Origin: Dyadobacter psychrotolerans
GTDB taxonomy: Bacteria; Bacteroidota; Bacteroidia; Cytophagales; Spirosomataceae
Reading direction: 5' to 3'
Assembly (NCBI RefSeq): GCF_004349265.1
Contig: NZ_SMFL01000003.1
Location: forward strand, 310,001-374,000
DNA: 64,000 nucleotides
Positions 53,260 through 62,281 of the stretch are shown here, piece by piece (the stretch's first letter is position 1; every line of letters begins with the position of its first letter). Both the position numbers and the translations under genes were made by a program. Below the pieces are notes generated by a model. The model had not been told where the DNA came from, did not search any database, and saw only the letters and a program-made list of their open reading frames with translations.

Positions 53260-53291
53260 CAAAGGTAGACAAGAAACCTTATTAAAGTCAA
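53260..53291 (-). promoter_or_regulatory. strong-consensus promoter of the small exported protein gene
   Basis: On the minus strand, TTG (53291-53289) and TACCTTTG (53267-53260; full match) are spaced 21 bases. Transcription would start near 53253, giving an unusually long leader of about 120 bases. Confidence 0.65.
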
Positions 53292-53558
53292 TAGCAGGCA
53301 TTTAGTTTATGAAAAGTTCTTTTTGCAGTTATCTATATATATTGGAATAGTTATATGTTTGAAGCAAAAGTACAACAACTAGTTTAAAATTTGACAATGA
53401 TTTAATCCATACCATACACTTCAATCATTGAACTTTTTCAAGAAATATCAGCAATACAAACATTCGGTTCGGAATTTGATTTTTTTTCGAAATAAGTCGT
53501 TGTTTCAAAAATACCATTCCTTCCGGGAAAGAAAACATTTTCAACCAACCCAAAATAC

Positions 53559-53587
53559 GTAACATTCTGGTAACATGGAAGATAACA
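53559..53587 (+). repeat. direct repeats at helical-turn spacing upstream of the sigma factor
   Basis: GTAACAT occurs at 53559-53565 and 53570-53576, exactly 11 bases apart, with GATAACA at 53581-53587. This spacing places the units on one face of the DNA, as for a cooperative regulator site. It is about 125 bases upstream of the start at 53711. Confidence 0.4.
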
Positions 53588-53710
53588 ACAATTTTATCTG
53601 ATATAAGTACAAGTCGAACGGAAACAGATCAAAAATATATTCGAAGCTTTAAAGTATTTTGGGGTTCAATCCGTCTAAGAATTATAGTTAATAAATTCAT
53701 TGCTTAGATT

Positions 53711-54259
53711 TTGCCAGAGAAAAAGCCAAATATCATCCAGACCGTCAAAGCCTATGGCAGCCAGCTGCTTGGCTTTATCAGGCAGCGGGTCAACTCGGAA
53801 GAGGACGCGGAGGATATTCTTCAGGATGTCTGGTACCAGCTAAGCAGCGTGCCCGAGATTGAAGCAATTGAGCAGGTGGGAAGCTGGTTATACAGGGTGG
53901 CGAAAAACCGGATCATAGATAAATACCGTAAACAAAAGCCTGATTCATTATCAGATTATAGCTATGAAGATGAAGATGGAGAGTTAAATTTCAAAGACAT
54001 CTTATTAGCCGATGACGGTACGCCGGAAACAGTTTTCATGCGTGAACTTTTCTGGGAACAGCTCACCAGCGCACTAGACGAGCTGCCCGAAAACCAACGC
54101 CAGGTTTTTGTCTGGAACGAACTCGAAGACCAGACTTTCCAGGAAATAGCCGACCGTACCGGAGAAAATATCAAAACATTAATTTCCCGAAAGCGGTATG
54201 CCGTGCAGCATCTGCGACAGCGGCTGGAAATCACCTATAAGGAATTTGTAAATTATTAA
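53711..54259 (+). CDS. ECF sigma factor with a non-ATG start
   Basis: 182 residues. Region 2: LLGFIRQRVNSEEDAEDILQ and VGSWLYRVAKNRIIDKYRK (about 18-75). Region 4: LPENQRQVFVWNELEDQTF and EIADRTGENIKTLISRKRYA (about 125-165). The in-frame stop TAG at 53705 leaves only ATT (53708) or TTG (53711) as starts; no ATG occurs before region 4. TTG is taken. The next gene, a small membrane protein, follows after 10 bases and may be its regulator. The class differs from the FecI-type factor at 54851: it has no FecR partner and a longer acidic linker (about 80-110). Confidence 0.9.
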   Translation: MPEKKPNIIQTVKAYGSQLLGFIRQRVNSEEDAEDILQDVWYQLSSVPEIEAIEQVGSWLYRVAKNRIIDKYRKQKPDSLSDYSYEDEDGELNFKDILLADDGTPETVFMRELFWEQLTSALDELPENQRQVFVWNELEDQTFQEIADRTGENIKTLISRKRYAVQHLRQRLEITYKEFVNY

Positions 54260-54269
54260 CTTTGCTATT

Positions 54270-54659
54270 ATGAACGAGCCAACTAAATACAGAGTACGTT
54301 TTGGAATGTTTCCCTTTTTTGCCCTGATCGCTGCCCTGGTTTTGGGCGCTGCGGTGATGGTTCTGTGGAACGCCATTCTTCCTGAGCTCACCGGAGTCAG
54401 GACGATCAGATACTGGCAGGCGGTTGGTTTACTAGCACTTTGCCGGATTTTACTGGGTAATTTTGGCGGAAGAATGGGAAGGGCAGAACGATGGAAAAAC
54501 CACTGGAACAAAGAAATGGCAGATCCCAGCGAACAGAATGCCAACCGATATAAACAATGGGGAGGCAAATGGATGAATATGTCAGACGAAGAGCGTTTAC
54601 ATTTCAAAGATGAAATCCGGCGGCGATGCGGAAAACCGCCAAGAGATAAGAACTCGTAA
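54270..54659 (+). CDS. small membrane protein paired with the ECF sigma factor
   Basis: 129 residues. Two membrane helices (about residues 13-35 and 48-66) are joined by a short periplasmic turn, so both termini face the same side. The C-terminal half (about 70-129) is soluble, rich in Trp, Arg and Lys, and likely helical (MSDEERLHFKDEIRRRCG). It starts 10 bases after the sigma gene, so the two are surely co-transcribed. I do not recognise a zinc anti-sigma motif or any family. A role as a membrane partner of the sigma factor is inference from position. Confidence 0.65.
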   Translation: MNEPTKYRVRFGMFPFFALIAALVLGAAVMVLWNAILPELTGVRTIRYWQAVGLLALCRILLGNFGGRMGRAERWKNHWNKEMADPSEQNANRYKQWGGKWMNMSDEERLHFKDEIRRRCGKPPRDKNS

Positions 54660-54810
54660 TTGAGGTCGGGCCATTGTGACGGACTTTTTGCTATCATCGA
54701 AATATACAAATTAATTTCTCTCCATATGTAACTCAAACAGACAGTACAGGATAGTTAATATCAAAATTGGATTGGTTTATGACAAATTTTAAAACATCGT
54801 CGGATAGAAA

Positions 54811-54842
54811 TTGATCTATTCATAGAAAATTTAATACTTTTG
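54811..54842 (+). promoter_or_regulatory. consensus promoter of the FecI-type sigma gene, almost leaderless
   Basis: TTG (54811-54813) and TACTTTTG (54835-54842; full match) are spaced 21 bases. The -7 box ends eight bases before the ATG at 54851, so the mRNA begins at or a few bases before the start codon. Confidence 0.65.
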
Positions 54843-54850
54843 TTGAAACA

Positions 54851-55474
54851 ATGTTTGATACTTTGACATCAGCTTCTATCCCTAACGATGATAAGTTAAA
54901 CTGGCAGGCATTCCGTCTGGGCGATGAGGCTGCTTTTACAGCGCTTTACCAGCGGCATGTAAGAATATTGTTCAGTTACGGAAGAAAAATTTTACATGAT
55001 GATGCGGCAGTTGAAGATCTGATTCAGGACCTATTTATAGATCTCTGGCAGACAAGGTCAAGATTGTCAGACGTTGACTCTCCGAAATTTTATCTGTTTC
55101 GCTCTCTCCGAAGAAGAATTCATAAATCACTTTCACCAACGCGTCTGCAAAGCTGGGAATCAACCAGTGAAGAGATTTTACCGGTAACCCTTCCTTCGGA
55201 ATTTTATATTATTGAAGAAGAAGGAAATCAAAAACAAAAGGACAATCTCAATTTTTGCCTCAAAAGTCTGCCACTGCGTCAGTACGAAGTTCTGGTACTC
55301 CGTTATTACCAGGATTTCAGCTATTCTGAAATTTCCGAGATACTTTTTATTAATGAACAATCCGTTCGAAATCTGATCCAGCGTGCTGTTTTAAAACTTC
55401 GCCAATTATCAATTCACAATCTGCTGATTATTTTTTTATTTAATTCTAATTTTTTTCCTCGCGAAGTGAGTTAA
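54851..55474 (+). CDS. FecI-type ECF sigma factor
   Basis: 207 residues. Region 2 has AFTALYQRHVRILFSYGRKI and AAVEDLIQDLFIDLW (about 25-65); region 4 has LPLRQYEVLVLRYYQDFSYS and EISEILFINEQSVRNLIQRA (about 143-185). A hydrophobic C-terminal tail of about 15 residues follows. In Bacteroidota such factors are controlled by a FecR anti-sigma and an outer-membrane SusC with an STN domain; both are encoded directly downstream. The FecR gene starts 65 bases later. Its target is most likely the susC promoter region before 56838. Confidence 0.95.
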   Translation: MFDTLTSASIPNDDKLNWQAFRLGDEAAFTALYQRHVRILFSYGRKILHDDAAVEDLIQDLFIDLWQTRSRLSDVDSPKFYLFRSLRRRIHKSLSPTRLQSWESTSEEILPVTLPSEFYIIEEEGNQKQKDNLNFCLKSLPLRQYEVLVLRYYQDFSYSEISEILFINEQSVRNLIQRAVLKLRQLSIHNLLIIFLFNSNFFPREVS

Positions 55475-55539
55475 AATACCATTTGTTCTCCTCTTGCTGT
55501 TATAAGACATGTAATATTTTTACATAGAATAGTACCAGC

Positions 55540-56625
55540 ATGAACTACCACGCCTATACGTTAACCGACTTTCTTGAAGACGCTCACTTTAAACAGTGGG
55601 TTTATGAGCCCACGTCGGAAACCGAGTCTTTCTGGAAGAAATTTCTGATGGAAAATCCGGAAATGTCAGATACCATTGCCAACGCGAAAGGGATTTTACA
55701 GCTGCTTTCAGCAGACATTGAAAAGGATTTTCCTGAACACGATCAGGTAACAAATATGTGGGGAAAAATTCAGCTGGGTTACGATCAGCCGGCAAGACCT
55801 GTTAAATCCATCTGGCCACGTCTGTTTCTACTCACCGGCGCTGCTGCAATGGTCATTCTCGTAGCGGGCTGGCTTTTCAAACCGGCCACAAAAGAAATAC
55901 AGTTCGCATTTCATAATCTCATTTCCACTCCTGAAAACAGGTTCGTTGAAAGGAAAAATATTACCGACAAACCAATTGTCATCAATCTTCCGGATAAAAG
56001 CCAAATCACTCTCCAGCCAAAAAGCACAATCCGGTTTCCAAAGAATTTTGATTTAAAAACAGAACGGGAGGTTATTTTGTCAGGAGAGGCATTTTTTAAG
56101 ATCCACAGAAATCCGGATCGTCCTTTTTATGTCTACGCCAATGAGCTGGTGACAAAGGTGCTTGGGACAAGTTTTACAATAAAGGCTTTTGATGATGATC
56201 AGGAAGTTGAAGTTGTTGTAAAAACGGGTAAAGTTTCGGTTTTCACATGCCAGGAACATAAGAATAACACTAATTCAGAAAACGCGACAATCATTACGCC
56301 AAACCAGAAGGTTTTATATTCAAGAAAAGAAGAAATCATTAAGAAATTTCTGGTTGATGCTCCGGAGATGATTGTATCAACAGCAGTTATTCCACCTATT
56401 GGCGATTTTCAGGATGTGCCGGTTTCTAAAATTTTCAAAAATCTGGAAGAATCTTATGGAATTGAAATCGTTTACGATGAAAAGGTATTTGGAGACTGCA
56501 TGCTAACAGCCTCGTTCTCACAGGAATCACTTTACGATAAAATTGATTTGATATGTAAAGGTATTGAGGCTGAATTTGCCGTTGTTGATGCGAAAATACT
56601 CGTATCCGGAAAAGGATGTCATTAA
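55540..56625 (+). CDS. FecR family anti-sigma factor
   Basis: 361 residues. A cytoplasmic N-terminus (about 1-90) that would hold the sigma factor precedes one membrane helix (LFLLTGAAAMVILVAGWLF, about 90-108). The periplasmic FecR domain (about 145-240) has LPDKSQITLQPKSTIRFPKN, EVILSGEAFFKIHRNPDRPF and VLGTSFTIKAF. The C-terminal STN-like DUF4974 domain (about 290-355; FQDVPVSKIFKNLEESYGIE) is the part thought to meet the transporter's STN domain. It lies 65 bases after the sigma gene and 212 bases before susC. Confidence 0.95.
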   Translation: MNYHAYTLTDFLEDAHFKQWVYEPTSETESFWKKFLMENPEMSDTIANAKGILQLLSADIEKDFPEHDQVTNMWGKIQLGYDQPARPVKSIWPRLFLLTGAAAMVILVAGWLFKPATKEIQFAFHNLISTPENRFVERKNITDKPIVINLPDKSQITLQPKSTIRFPKNFDLKTEREVILSGEAFFKIHRNPDRPFYVYANELVTKVLGTSFTIKAFDDDQEVEVVVKTGKVSVFTCQEHKNNTNSENATIITPNQKVLYSRKEEIIKKFLVDAPEMIVSTAVIPPIGDFQDVPVSKIFKNLEESYGIEIVYDEKVFGDCMLTASFSQESLYDKIDLICKGIEAEFAVVDAKILVSGKGCH

Positions 56626-56796
56626 GATATTAAAAACAATTATACAAACCTGACTGATTTATTTATCCATTTAAACAACCATTTATGCTTCCATAAAAAT
56701 CTATAAAAAAGGTCGATGATGTTTGCACCATCACCAACCTTCCTATTTTTTCTCCTCAAAATAATACATCTGCTTGCGACGGATGGAGGAATCGTT

Positions 56797-56830
56797 TTGT
56801 CCCATTTTTTCCATGTTTAACAAAACTTTG
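56797..56830 (+). promoter_or_regulatory. putative promoter of the STN-type susC gene
   Basis: TTG (56797-56799) and AAACTTTG (56823-56830; 7 of 8 to TAnnTTTG) are spaced 23 bases. The box ends seven bases before the ATG at 56838, giving another near-leaderless mRNA. A target of the upstream ECF sigma may instead use a different motif in 56626-56796. Confidence 0.4.
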
Positions 56831-56837
56831 TAAAGTT

Positions 56838-59800
56838 ATGCAAAAATTGTATCCTAACTATGCTCATTGGCAAACCATTATGAGATTTAGTTGCACTCAA
56901 CTCGTCATTGCTGCACTTTTGTCCAGCATCGCCCTGGCGCGTGTAAGCGAAGCACAGGAAGTTTTAAACAATCGTATCACGATTAATATGCAGAATCAAG
57001 ATGTCCGTAAGGTTTTAGCGAACATCGAGGAGCAGGTTAAAGTTAAGTTTTTATACAGTTCAAGCCTTGTAAAGGCTGAAAGGAAGATCTCAGTGAATGT
57101 TCGCCAGGAACAGCTTGGTGCTGCATTAAAAACCATTTTAGGACCGCTCAATTTAAGTTACGAAGTTTCGGGAAAACAAATTATCCTTAAACGTATTAAA
57201 CCACAAACCGGTAATTTAAGCCCTACTACATTTCAGGAAGGCAATTTTATAGATAGAAGTATATCGGGTACCGTTAGCGATAACAATGGTTCCGGCCTTC
57301 CCGGAGTTTCAGTAATTGTGAAGGGTTCACAACGGGGAACCAATACTGATGCAGACGGAGCTTACAAAATCGAGGTTCCGGATGGCGGGGTAACATTAAC
57401 TTTCAGTTATGTAGGTTTTACACCAAAGGACGTTGACATTACGCCAAATCAATCCAGTTTGAACGTAATTTTAATGCAAGATGAAAAACTGCTGAGTGAA
57501 GTAGTAGTTGTGGGATACGGTACTGCTAAAAGAAAGGATTTGACAGGAGCTGTTTCGGTTGTCAAAGTTTCAGAACTGACTGAACAGCCAAATTCCAACC
57601 TGACCAACCAGCTTCAGGGACGTGCTTCGGGGGTAACTGTTTTGACATCCGGACAGCCTGGCAGTGCGCCACAGGTAAGGATCAGAGGTATCAATTCATT
57701 TGGAAATAACACGCCTTTGTATGTTGTGGATGGAGTACCAACCCAGGATATCAACAGTCTTAATCCAAATGATGTTGCCACGATGCAGGTTTTAAAAGAT
57801 GCAGGTTCGGCTTCTATTTATGGTTCACGGGCGTCAAATGGTGTTGTAATTATTACCACCAAACGTGGCTCAGGAAAAGTTCGTATTAGTTATGATACCT
57901 ACTATGGAACCCAGACCGTTAAAAAAGGAAACGTTTATGACCTGCTTTCTTCTCAGGGAACTGCTGATCTGAAATTTCTTGCTTTAAGAAACTCCGGTGT
58001 GGCAGTGAATGATCCTCAGTATGGTAACGGAGAAAAAGCTGTTTTACCTGACTACATCGTCCCTACCGGCGCATCTGCCAGCCAGATCGATCTCAGTAAA
58101 TATTATGTGAATCCGAATTATACGGATAAAGCTGATATGGATTCCTTTTACAGAATTGTAAAATCAAACAAAGAGGGAACAGATTGGTTTCATGAAATAT
58201 TTAAAGCCGCACCGATTCAGAGCCACAACCTTTCGGTGAGCGGTGGCGGACCTCAGGGAAATTATCTGTTTTCATTTAACCATTTCAATCAGCAGGGAAA
58301 CCTGATGAACACTTATCTGAAACGTTATACTATTCGGGCTAACAGCCAGTATAATGTGGGTAAGCATATCAGGATTGGAGAGAACCTTGCAGTTTCGCTT
58401 GTAGACAATCCAAGAAGTTCATTTTTGGAAGAAGGCGGTGCCATTGGTATGGCGTTTCGTATGCAGCCAATTGTGCCGGTTTATGATGTAAACGGAAATT
58501 ATGCAGGTTCTTTTGGAAGCGGTTTGGGAAATGCCAAAAACCCGGTTGCGATTCGTGATCGTGCCAGAAATAATAAAGGACTAGGCAACGGTATTATTGG
58601 AAATATGTATGCGGAAGTTGATTTCCTTAAAAACTTCACGGTCCGGTCGAGCTTCGGAGGTACGATGTATTCTTACAGATCTAATTCTTTTGGCTACCCT
58701 GAATGGGAGAATGCGGAAAATACAACAACCAACTCTTACTCCGAATCGGCCAATTCAGGATATAACTGGACCTGGACAAACACACTGACGTATGAAAAAA
58801 ACTTCCGGGAATTGCATAATGTTAAAGTACTGGTTGGTACGGAAGCATATAGTGCTTCCGGAAATGAAGTTGGCGGATCCACCCAGGGATATTTCTCGTT
58901 TGACCCGAACTTCACCAACCTTTCAACAGGATCCGGAACGCCGACCAATTTCAGCGGTAGGTTTGAAGAGGCCTTGTTTTCATACATTGGACGTATCGAT
59001 TACAGCTTCAAGGACAGATATTTGCTAAGTGCGACTGTGAGGCGTGACGGTTCTTCCAAATTCGTTTCTCAATATGGTGTCTTTCCTGCGGTCAGTGCAG
59101 GCTGGCGGGTAACAGAAGAAAGCTTTATGAAGGATGTACCCTGGCTGACAGATCTTAAAATCCGCGGAGGATACGGGATCATGGGAAACCAGTTTAATAT
59201 TTCTAACGCTAACGCATTTACTACATACGGACAAAACAGAAGCCATTCTTTTTATGACATCAAGGGAACGGGCAATAGCACTGTACTAGGATTTCAGCGT
59301 ACAAGGGTAGGAAATCCGTTAGCAAAATGGGAAAGAAACATCAATTCCAACATTGGTTTAGATGCGCAGCTGTTTAACGGAGCAATTGATTTTACTATTG
59401 ATTATTACAAAAAGAATATCGAAGATCTGCTTTTCTCACCTGAAATTTCCGGTACAGCAGGGCAAGGCACACCGCCCGCTGTAAACATAGGCGCAATGAA
59501 AAACCATGGTATCGACATGTCTGTTTATGCAGAAAAAAATGTCACAAAAGACCTGAAATTAAGTGCTACCGCCACCCTGACGACCTACAACAATCAAATT
59601 GTAAAGATCACAGATGGTGCTACATATTTTGATCAGGAATCCCGCAGATTTAACGGTAGTTCGATTGTCAGAAATGCTGTGGGCCATTCTATCGGGCAGT
59701 TTTATGGATATCAGATAGACGGCTTCTGGAATAGTCAACAGGAAATTGACCAGGCTGATTCTCGGGCAAAGGAGATTTCAAAAAATTCTAATGCGGTGTA

Positions 59801-60410
59801 TCAAAGCGAAGTAAAGGCAGGACGTTTCAGATATGCGGATACTAATGGAGATGGCATGATAACTTCTGACGATCGCGTTTTTCTGGGAAATCCAAGTCCT
59901 AAATTCAGCTACGGCTTGAATCTTGGCGCTGCATACAAAGGATTTGATTTTGGAATATTCTTCTACGGCGTGCAGGGCAACCAGATCTGGAACAACCTGA
60001 AATGGTGGCATGACTTCTACACTAACTTCCAAGGCGCAAAAAGCAATACCGCTTTGTATGATTCATGGAGACCGGATCACACCAATGCAACAGCGCCGAT
60101 TCAGGAAAACACCGGCTCGTTCAGTACCACCAATGTACCTAATTCCTACTTCGTAGAAAACGGGTCTTATTTGCGCGCGAAAAATGCACAGCTTGGTTAT
60201 ACATTACCAAAAGGAGTAATATCAAGACTCCGTCTGGAAAGAGCACGTATTTACATTCAAAGTGCAAATCTCTTTACAATCACAAAATATTCAGGGCCAG
60301 ATCCTGAGGTAGGACAAAGCCAGGTGGACGGATCAACCGCATTTGGTATTGACGAAGGGGTTTACCCGAACACCCGTCAGTTTCTTATTGGTTTAAATCT
60401 GACATTCTAA
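56838..60410 (+). CDS. SusC family TonB-dependent transducer with STN domain
   Basis: 1190 residues. Signal peptide (about residues 15-40); STN domain (about 45-120; ITINMQNQDVRKVLANIEEQ) which contacts FecR; CarboxypepD_reg-like domain (about 142-218; ISGTVSDNNGSGLPGVSVIV); TonB box (LSEVVVVGYGTAKRKDL); plug (about 230-350, with GSRASNGVVIITTKRG); and a barrel ending RQFLIGLNLTF. It imports a substrate with its SusD partner and signals its presence to the cell. A second Met at 56880 is an alternative start, but the first fits related proteins better. SusD follows after 25 bases. Confidence 0.96.
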   Translation: MQKLYPNYAHWQTIMRFSCTQLVIAALLSSIALARVSEAQEVLNNRITINMQNQDVRKVLANIEEQVKVKFLYSSSLVKAERKISVNVRQEQLGAALKTILGPLNLSYEVSGKQIILKRIKPQTGNLSPTTFQEGNFIDRSISGTVSDNNGSGLPGVSVIVKGSQRGTNTDADGAYKIEVPDGGVTLTFSYVGFTPKDVDITPNQSSLNVILMQDEKLLSEVVVVGYGTAKRKDLTGAVSVVKVSELTEQPNSNLTNQLQGRASGVTVLTSGQPGSAPQVRIRGINSFGNNTPLYVVDGVPTQDINSLNPNDVATMQVLKDAGSASIYGSRASNGVVIITTKRGSGKVRISYDTYYGTQTVKKGNVYDLLSSQGTADLKFLALRNSGVAVNDPQYGNGEKAVLPDYIVPTGASASQIDLSKYYVNPNYTDKADMDSFYRIVKSNKEGTDWFHEIFKAAPIQSHNLSVSGGGPQGNYLFSFNHFNQQGNLMNTYLKRYTIRANSQYNVGKHIRIGENLAVSLVDNPRSSFLEEGGAIGMAFRMQPIVPVYDVNGNYAGSFGSGLGNAKNPVAIRDRARNNKGLGNGIIGNMYAEVDFLKNFTVRSSFGGTMYSYRSNSFGYPEWENAENTTTNSYSESANSGYNWTWTNTLTYEKNFRELHNVKVLVGTEAYSASGNEVGGSTQGYFSFDPNFTNLSTGSGTPTNFSGRFEEALFSYIGRIDYSFKDRYLLSATVRRDGSSKFVSQYGVFPAVSAGWRVTEESFMKDVPWLTDLKIRGGYGIMGNQFNISNANAFTTYGQNRSHSFYDIKGTGNSTVLGFQRTRVGNPLAKWERNINSNIGLDAQLFNGAIDFTIDYYKKNIEDLLFSPEISGTAGQGTPPAVNIGAMKNHGIDMSVYAEKNVTKDLKLSATATLTTYNNQIVKITDGATYFDQESRRFNGSSIVRNAVGHSIGQFYGYQIDGFWNSQQEIDQADSRAKEISKNSNAVYQSEVKAGRFRYADTNGDGMITSDDRVFLGNPSPKFSYGLNLGAAYKGFDFGIFFYGVQGNQIWNNLKWWHDFYTNFQGAKSNTALYDSWRPDHTNATAPIQENTGSFSTTNVPNSYFVENGSYLRAKNAQLGYTLPKGVISRLRLERARIYIQSANLFTITKYSGPDPEVGQSQVDGSTAFGIDEGVYPNTRQFLIGLNLTF

Positions 60411-60435
60411 TAACTGTATTAAATAACAGAAGAAC

Positions 60436-62214
60436 ATGAGAACATTACGATTTTCCAAAATAGCAGCTATTGCTGCACTCGGACTATTTTTCAATGCCTG
60501 CAGCGACGATTTTTTGAAAAAGCCCGCACTCGGATCACTAAGCGATGCGCAGTTGAGTACCAAACCAGGCGTGCAGAATTTACTCATTGGTGCTTATGCA
60601 GCACTTGACGGAAACGGAGTGGGTGCGGCAAGTGCGTGGGACGCAGCAGCTGACAATTGGATTTACGGGAGTATTGCAGGAGGCGATGCTAAAAAAGGAA
60701 GTGACGGAGCCGATCAGCCCGGTATCAATTCCATCATGATTTACAGTGCCGGACCGAGCAATGGTTTTTTTAATAGTAAATGGAAAGCCGTTTACGAGGG
60801 AATCAACCGGACTAACGGGGTTTTGAAATTTATCCCACTGGTAACTGCCAATATCACCGATGCTGAAAAGAAAGGCCTCGAAGCAGAAGCAAGATTTTTG
60901 CGAGGTCACTATTATTCTGAGTTGAAAAAGATGTTCAACATGGTTCCCTACATTGACGAAAAAACGGAAAATCCGTCTGCTGTGACAAATGATGTTGATA
61001 TCTGGCCTAAAATTGAGGCAGATTTTAAATTTGCTATGGACAACCTTCCGGCAACTCAGGCGGAAGTTGGCCGTGCCAATAAGTGGGCAGCAGCAGCGTA
61101 TCTTGCTAAAACCTACCTATACGAAAAGAAATACACGGAGGCCAAAACAACATTTGATATGGCAATCTCCCAAGGCGTAACGAGCAGCGGAACTAAATAT
61201 GCATTGATGCCAAAATATCAGGACATTTTTGACGCCGCTAAGAAGAACATGGCTGAATCAGTATTTGCCGTTCAAATGGCCGCCAATGATGGTACTAACA
61301 CGATCGACAATGCGAATACCGGGGGTATGCTTAATTTCCCTTACAACTCGCCATTCAGATGCTGCGGTTTTTTTCAGCCTAGCGTAGATTTGGCGAATTC
61401 ATTCCAAACAGATGCAAACGGGCTTCCTTTAATAGACACATACAATACCAAAGCACTTAAAACGGATATGGGAATAAAGTCGGAAGCTGCCTTTACACCG
61501 GATGCCACAACCCCGCTTGATCCGCGTATCGACTGGACTGTTGGCCGTCGCGGCGTTCCTTTCCTTGACTGGGGTAACCATCCCGGACAGGCATGGATCC
61601 GCGACCAAACCTATGCGGGACCATATTCTCCAAAGAAAAACATGTACTGGCAGGCAACTCAGGACAAATATTCGGATCAGCATTCATGGGCACCTGGAAC
61701 GGCTATTAACGTTCAGATTATTCGTTACGCCGATGTTCTGCTGATGGCAGCTGAAGCGGAAGCTCAGCTGGGGAATCTTGCAAAAGCACAGGAATACGTA
61801 AACCTGGTACGCGAACGTGCAGCGAGACCTGAAAGTTTTGTTTATACTTATAAGGACGCGACCAAACCGCTTAATGGTTTTACTACAACACCAGCGGCCA
61901 ATTATAAAATTGCAGTTTATCCTGCCGGAGCTTTTGCAGCGAAAGGGAAAGATGGTGCACTTAAAGCAATTTATTTCGAAAGAAAGCTGGAATTTGCCAT
62001 GGAAGGTCATCGGTTTTTTGACCTTGCACGGTGGGGAATTGCCGATCAGGCGCTGAACGCTTACATTACGAATGAAAGCAAAGTCACTCCCGATGTCAGC
62101 GGTGGTAAATTTATTAAAGGAGTGAATGAGTACTTTCCTATTCCTCAGAGTCAGATTGACCTGAGCACCAGAAATGGCAAGTCGTCACTAAAACAAAATC
62201 CGGGATACCAATAA
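60436..62214 (+). CDS. SusD/RagB family nutrient-binding outer-membrane lipoprotein
   Basis: 592 residues. The signal peptide ends in FNAC, with the lipidated Cys at about residue 22, followed by SDDFLKKPALGSLSDAQL, typical of SusD_RagB proteins. A central TPR-like scaffold (EARFLRGHYYSELKKMF, AAAYLAKTYLYEKKYTEAK) and a late LEFAMEGHRFFDLARWGIADQ are family signatures. It lids the SusC barrel encoded 25 bases upstream. This branch (SusD_RagB) differs from the SusD-like_2 protein at 26658. A perfect hairpin terminator follows 16 bases after the stop. Confidence 0.96.
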   Translation: MRTLRFSKIAAIAALGLFFNACSDDFLKKPALGSLSDAQLSTKPGVQNLLIGAYAALDGNGVGAASAWDAAADNWIYGSIAGGDAKKGSDGADQPGINSIMIYSAGPSNGFFNSKWKAVYEGINRTNGVLKFIPLVTANITDAEKKGLEAEARFLRGHYYSELKKMFNMVPYIDEKTENPSAVTNDVDIWPKIEADFKFAMDNLPATQAEVGRANKWAAAAYLAKTYLYEKKYTEAKTTFDMAISQGVTSSGTKYALMPKYQDIFDAAKKNMAESVFAVQMAANDGTNTIDNANTGGMLNFPYNSPFRCCGFFQPSVDLANSFQTDANGLPLIDTYNTKALKTDMGIKSEAAFTPDATTPLDPRIDWTVGRRGVPFLDWGNHPGQAWIRDQTYAGPYSPKKNMYWQATQDKYSDQHSWAPGTAINVQIIRYADVLLMAAEAEAQLGNLAKAQEYVNLVRERAARPESFVYTYKDATKPLNGFTTTPAANYKIAVYPAGAFAAKGKDGALKAIYFERKLEFAMEGHRFFDLARWGIADQALNAYITNESKVTPDVSGGKFIKGVNEYFPIPQSQIDLSTRNGKSSLKQNPGYQ

Positions 62215-62230
62215 AAGCTAACGCACCCCG

Positions 62231-62264
62231 AAAAAGAGGCAGCCTCAAAACTGCCTCTTTTTGT
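62231..62264 (+). terminator. terminator between susD and the heme/FG-GAP gene
   Basis: AAAAAGAGGCAG (62231-62242) pairs perfectly with CTGCCTCTTTTT (62251-62262). It ends 18 bases before the next ATG (62282), so the next gene can only be expressed by read-through or from a promoter inside susD. Confidence 0.9.
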
Positions 62265-62281
62265 ATTTACAAACAGTGATT

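Larger units (their letters stand above)
53133..53710. other. 578-base intergenic region between divergent genes
   Basis: The left part is the leader and promoter of the exported protein gene (53133-53291). The right part, upstream of the sigma factor, holds a direct repeat of GTAACAT at 53559 and 53570, with a related GATAACA at 53581. No coding frame or clear hairpin was seen in the rest. Confidence 0.55.
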
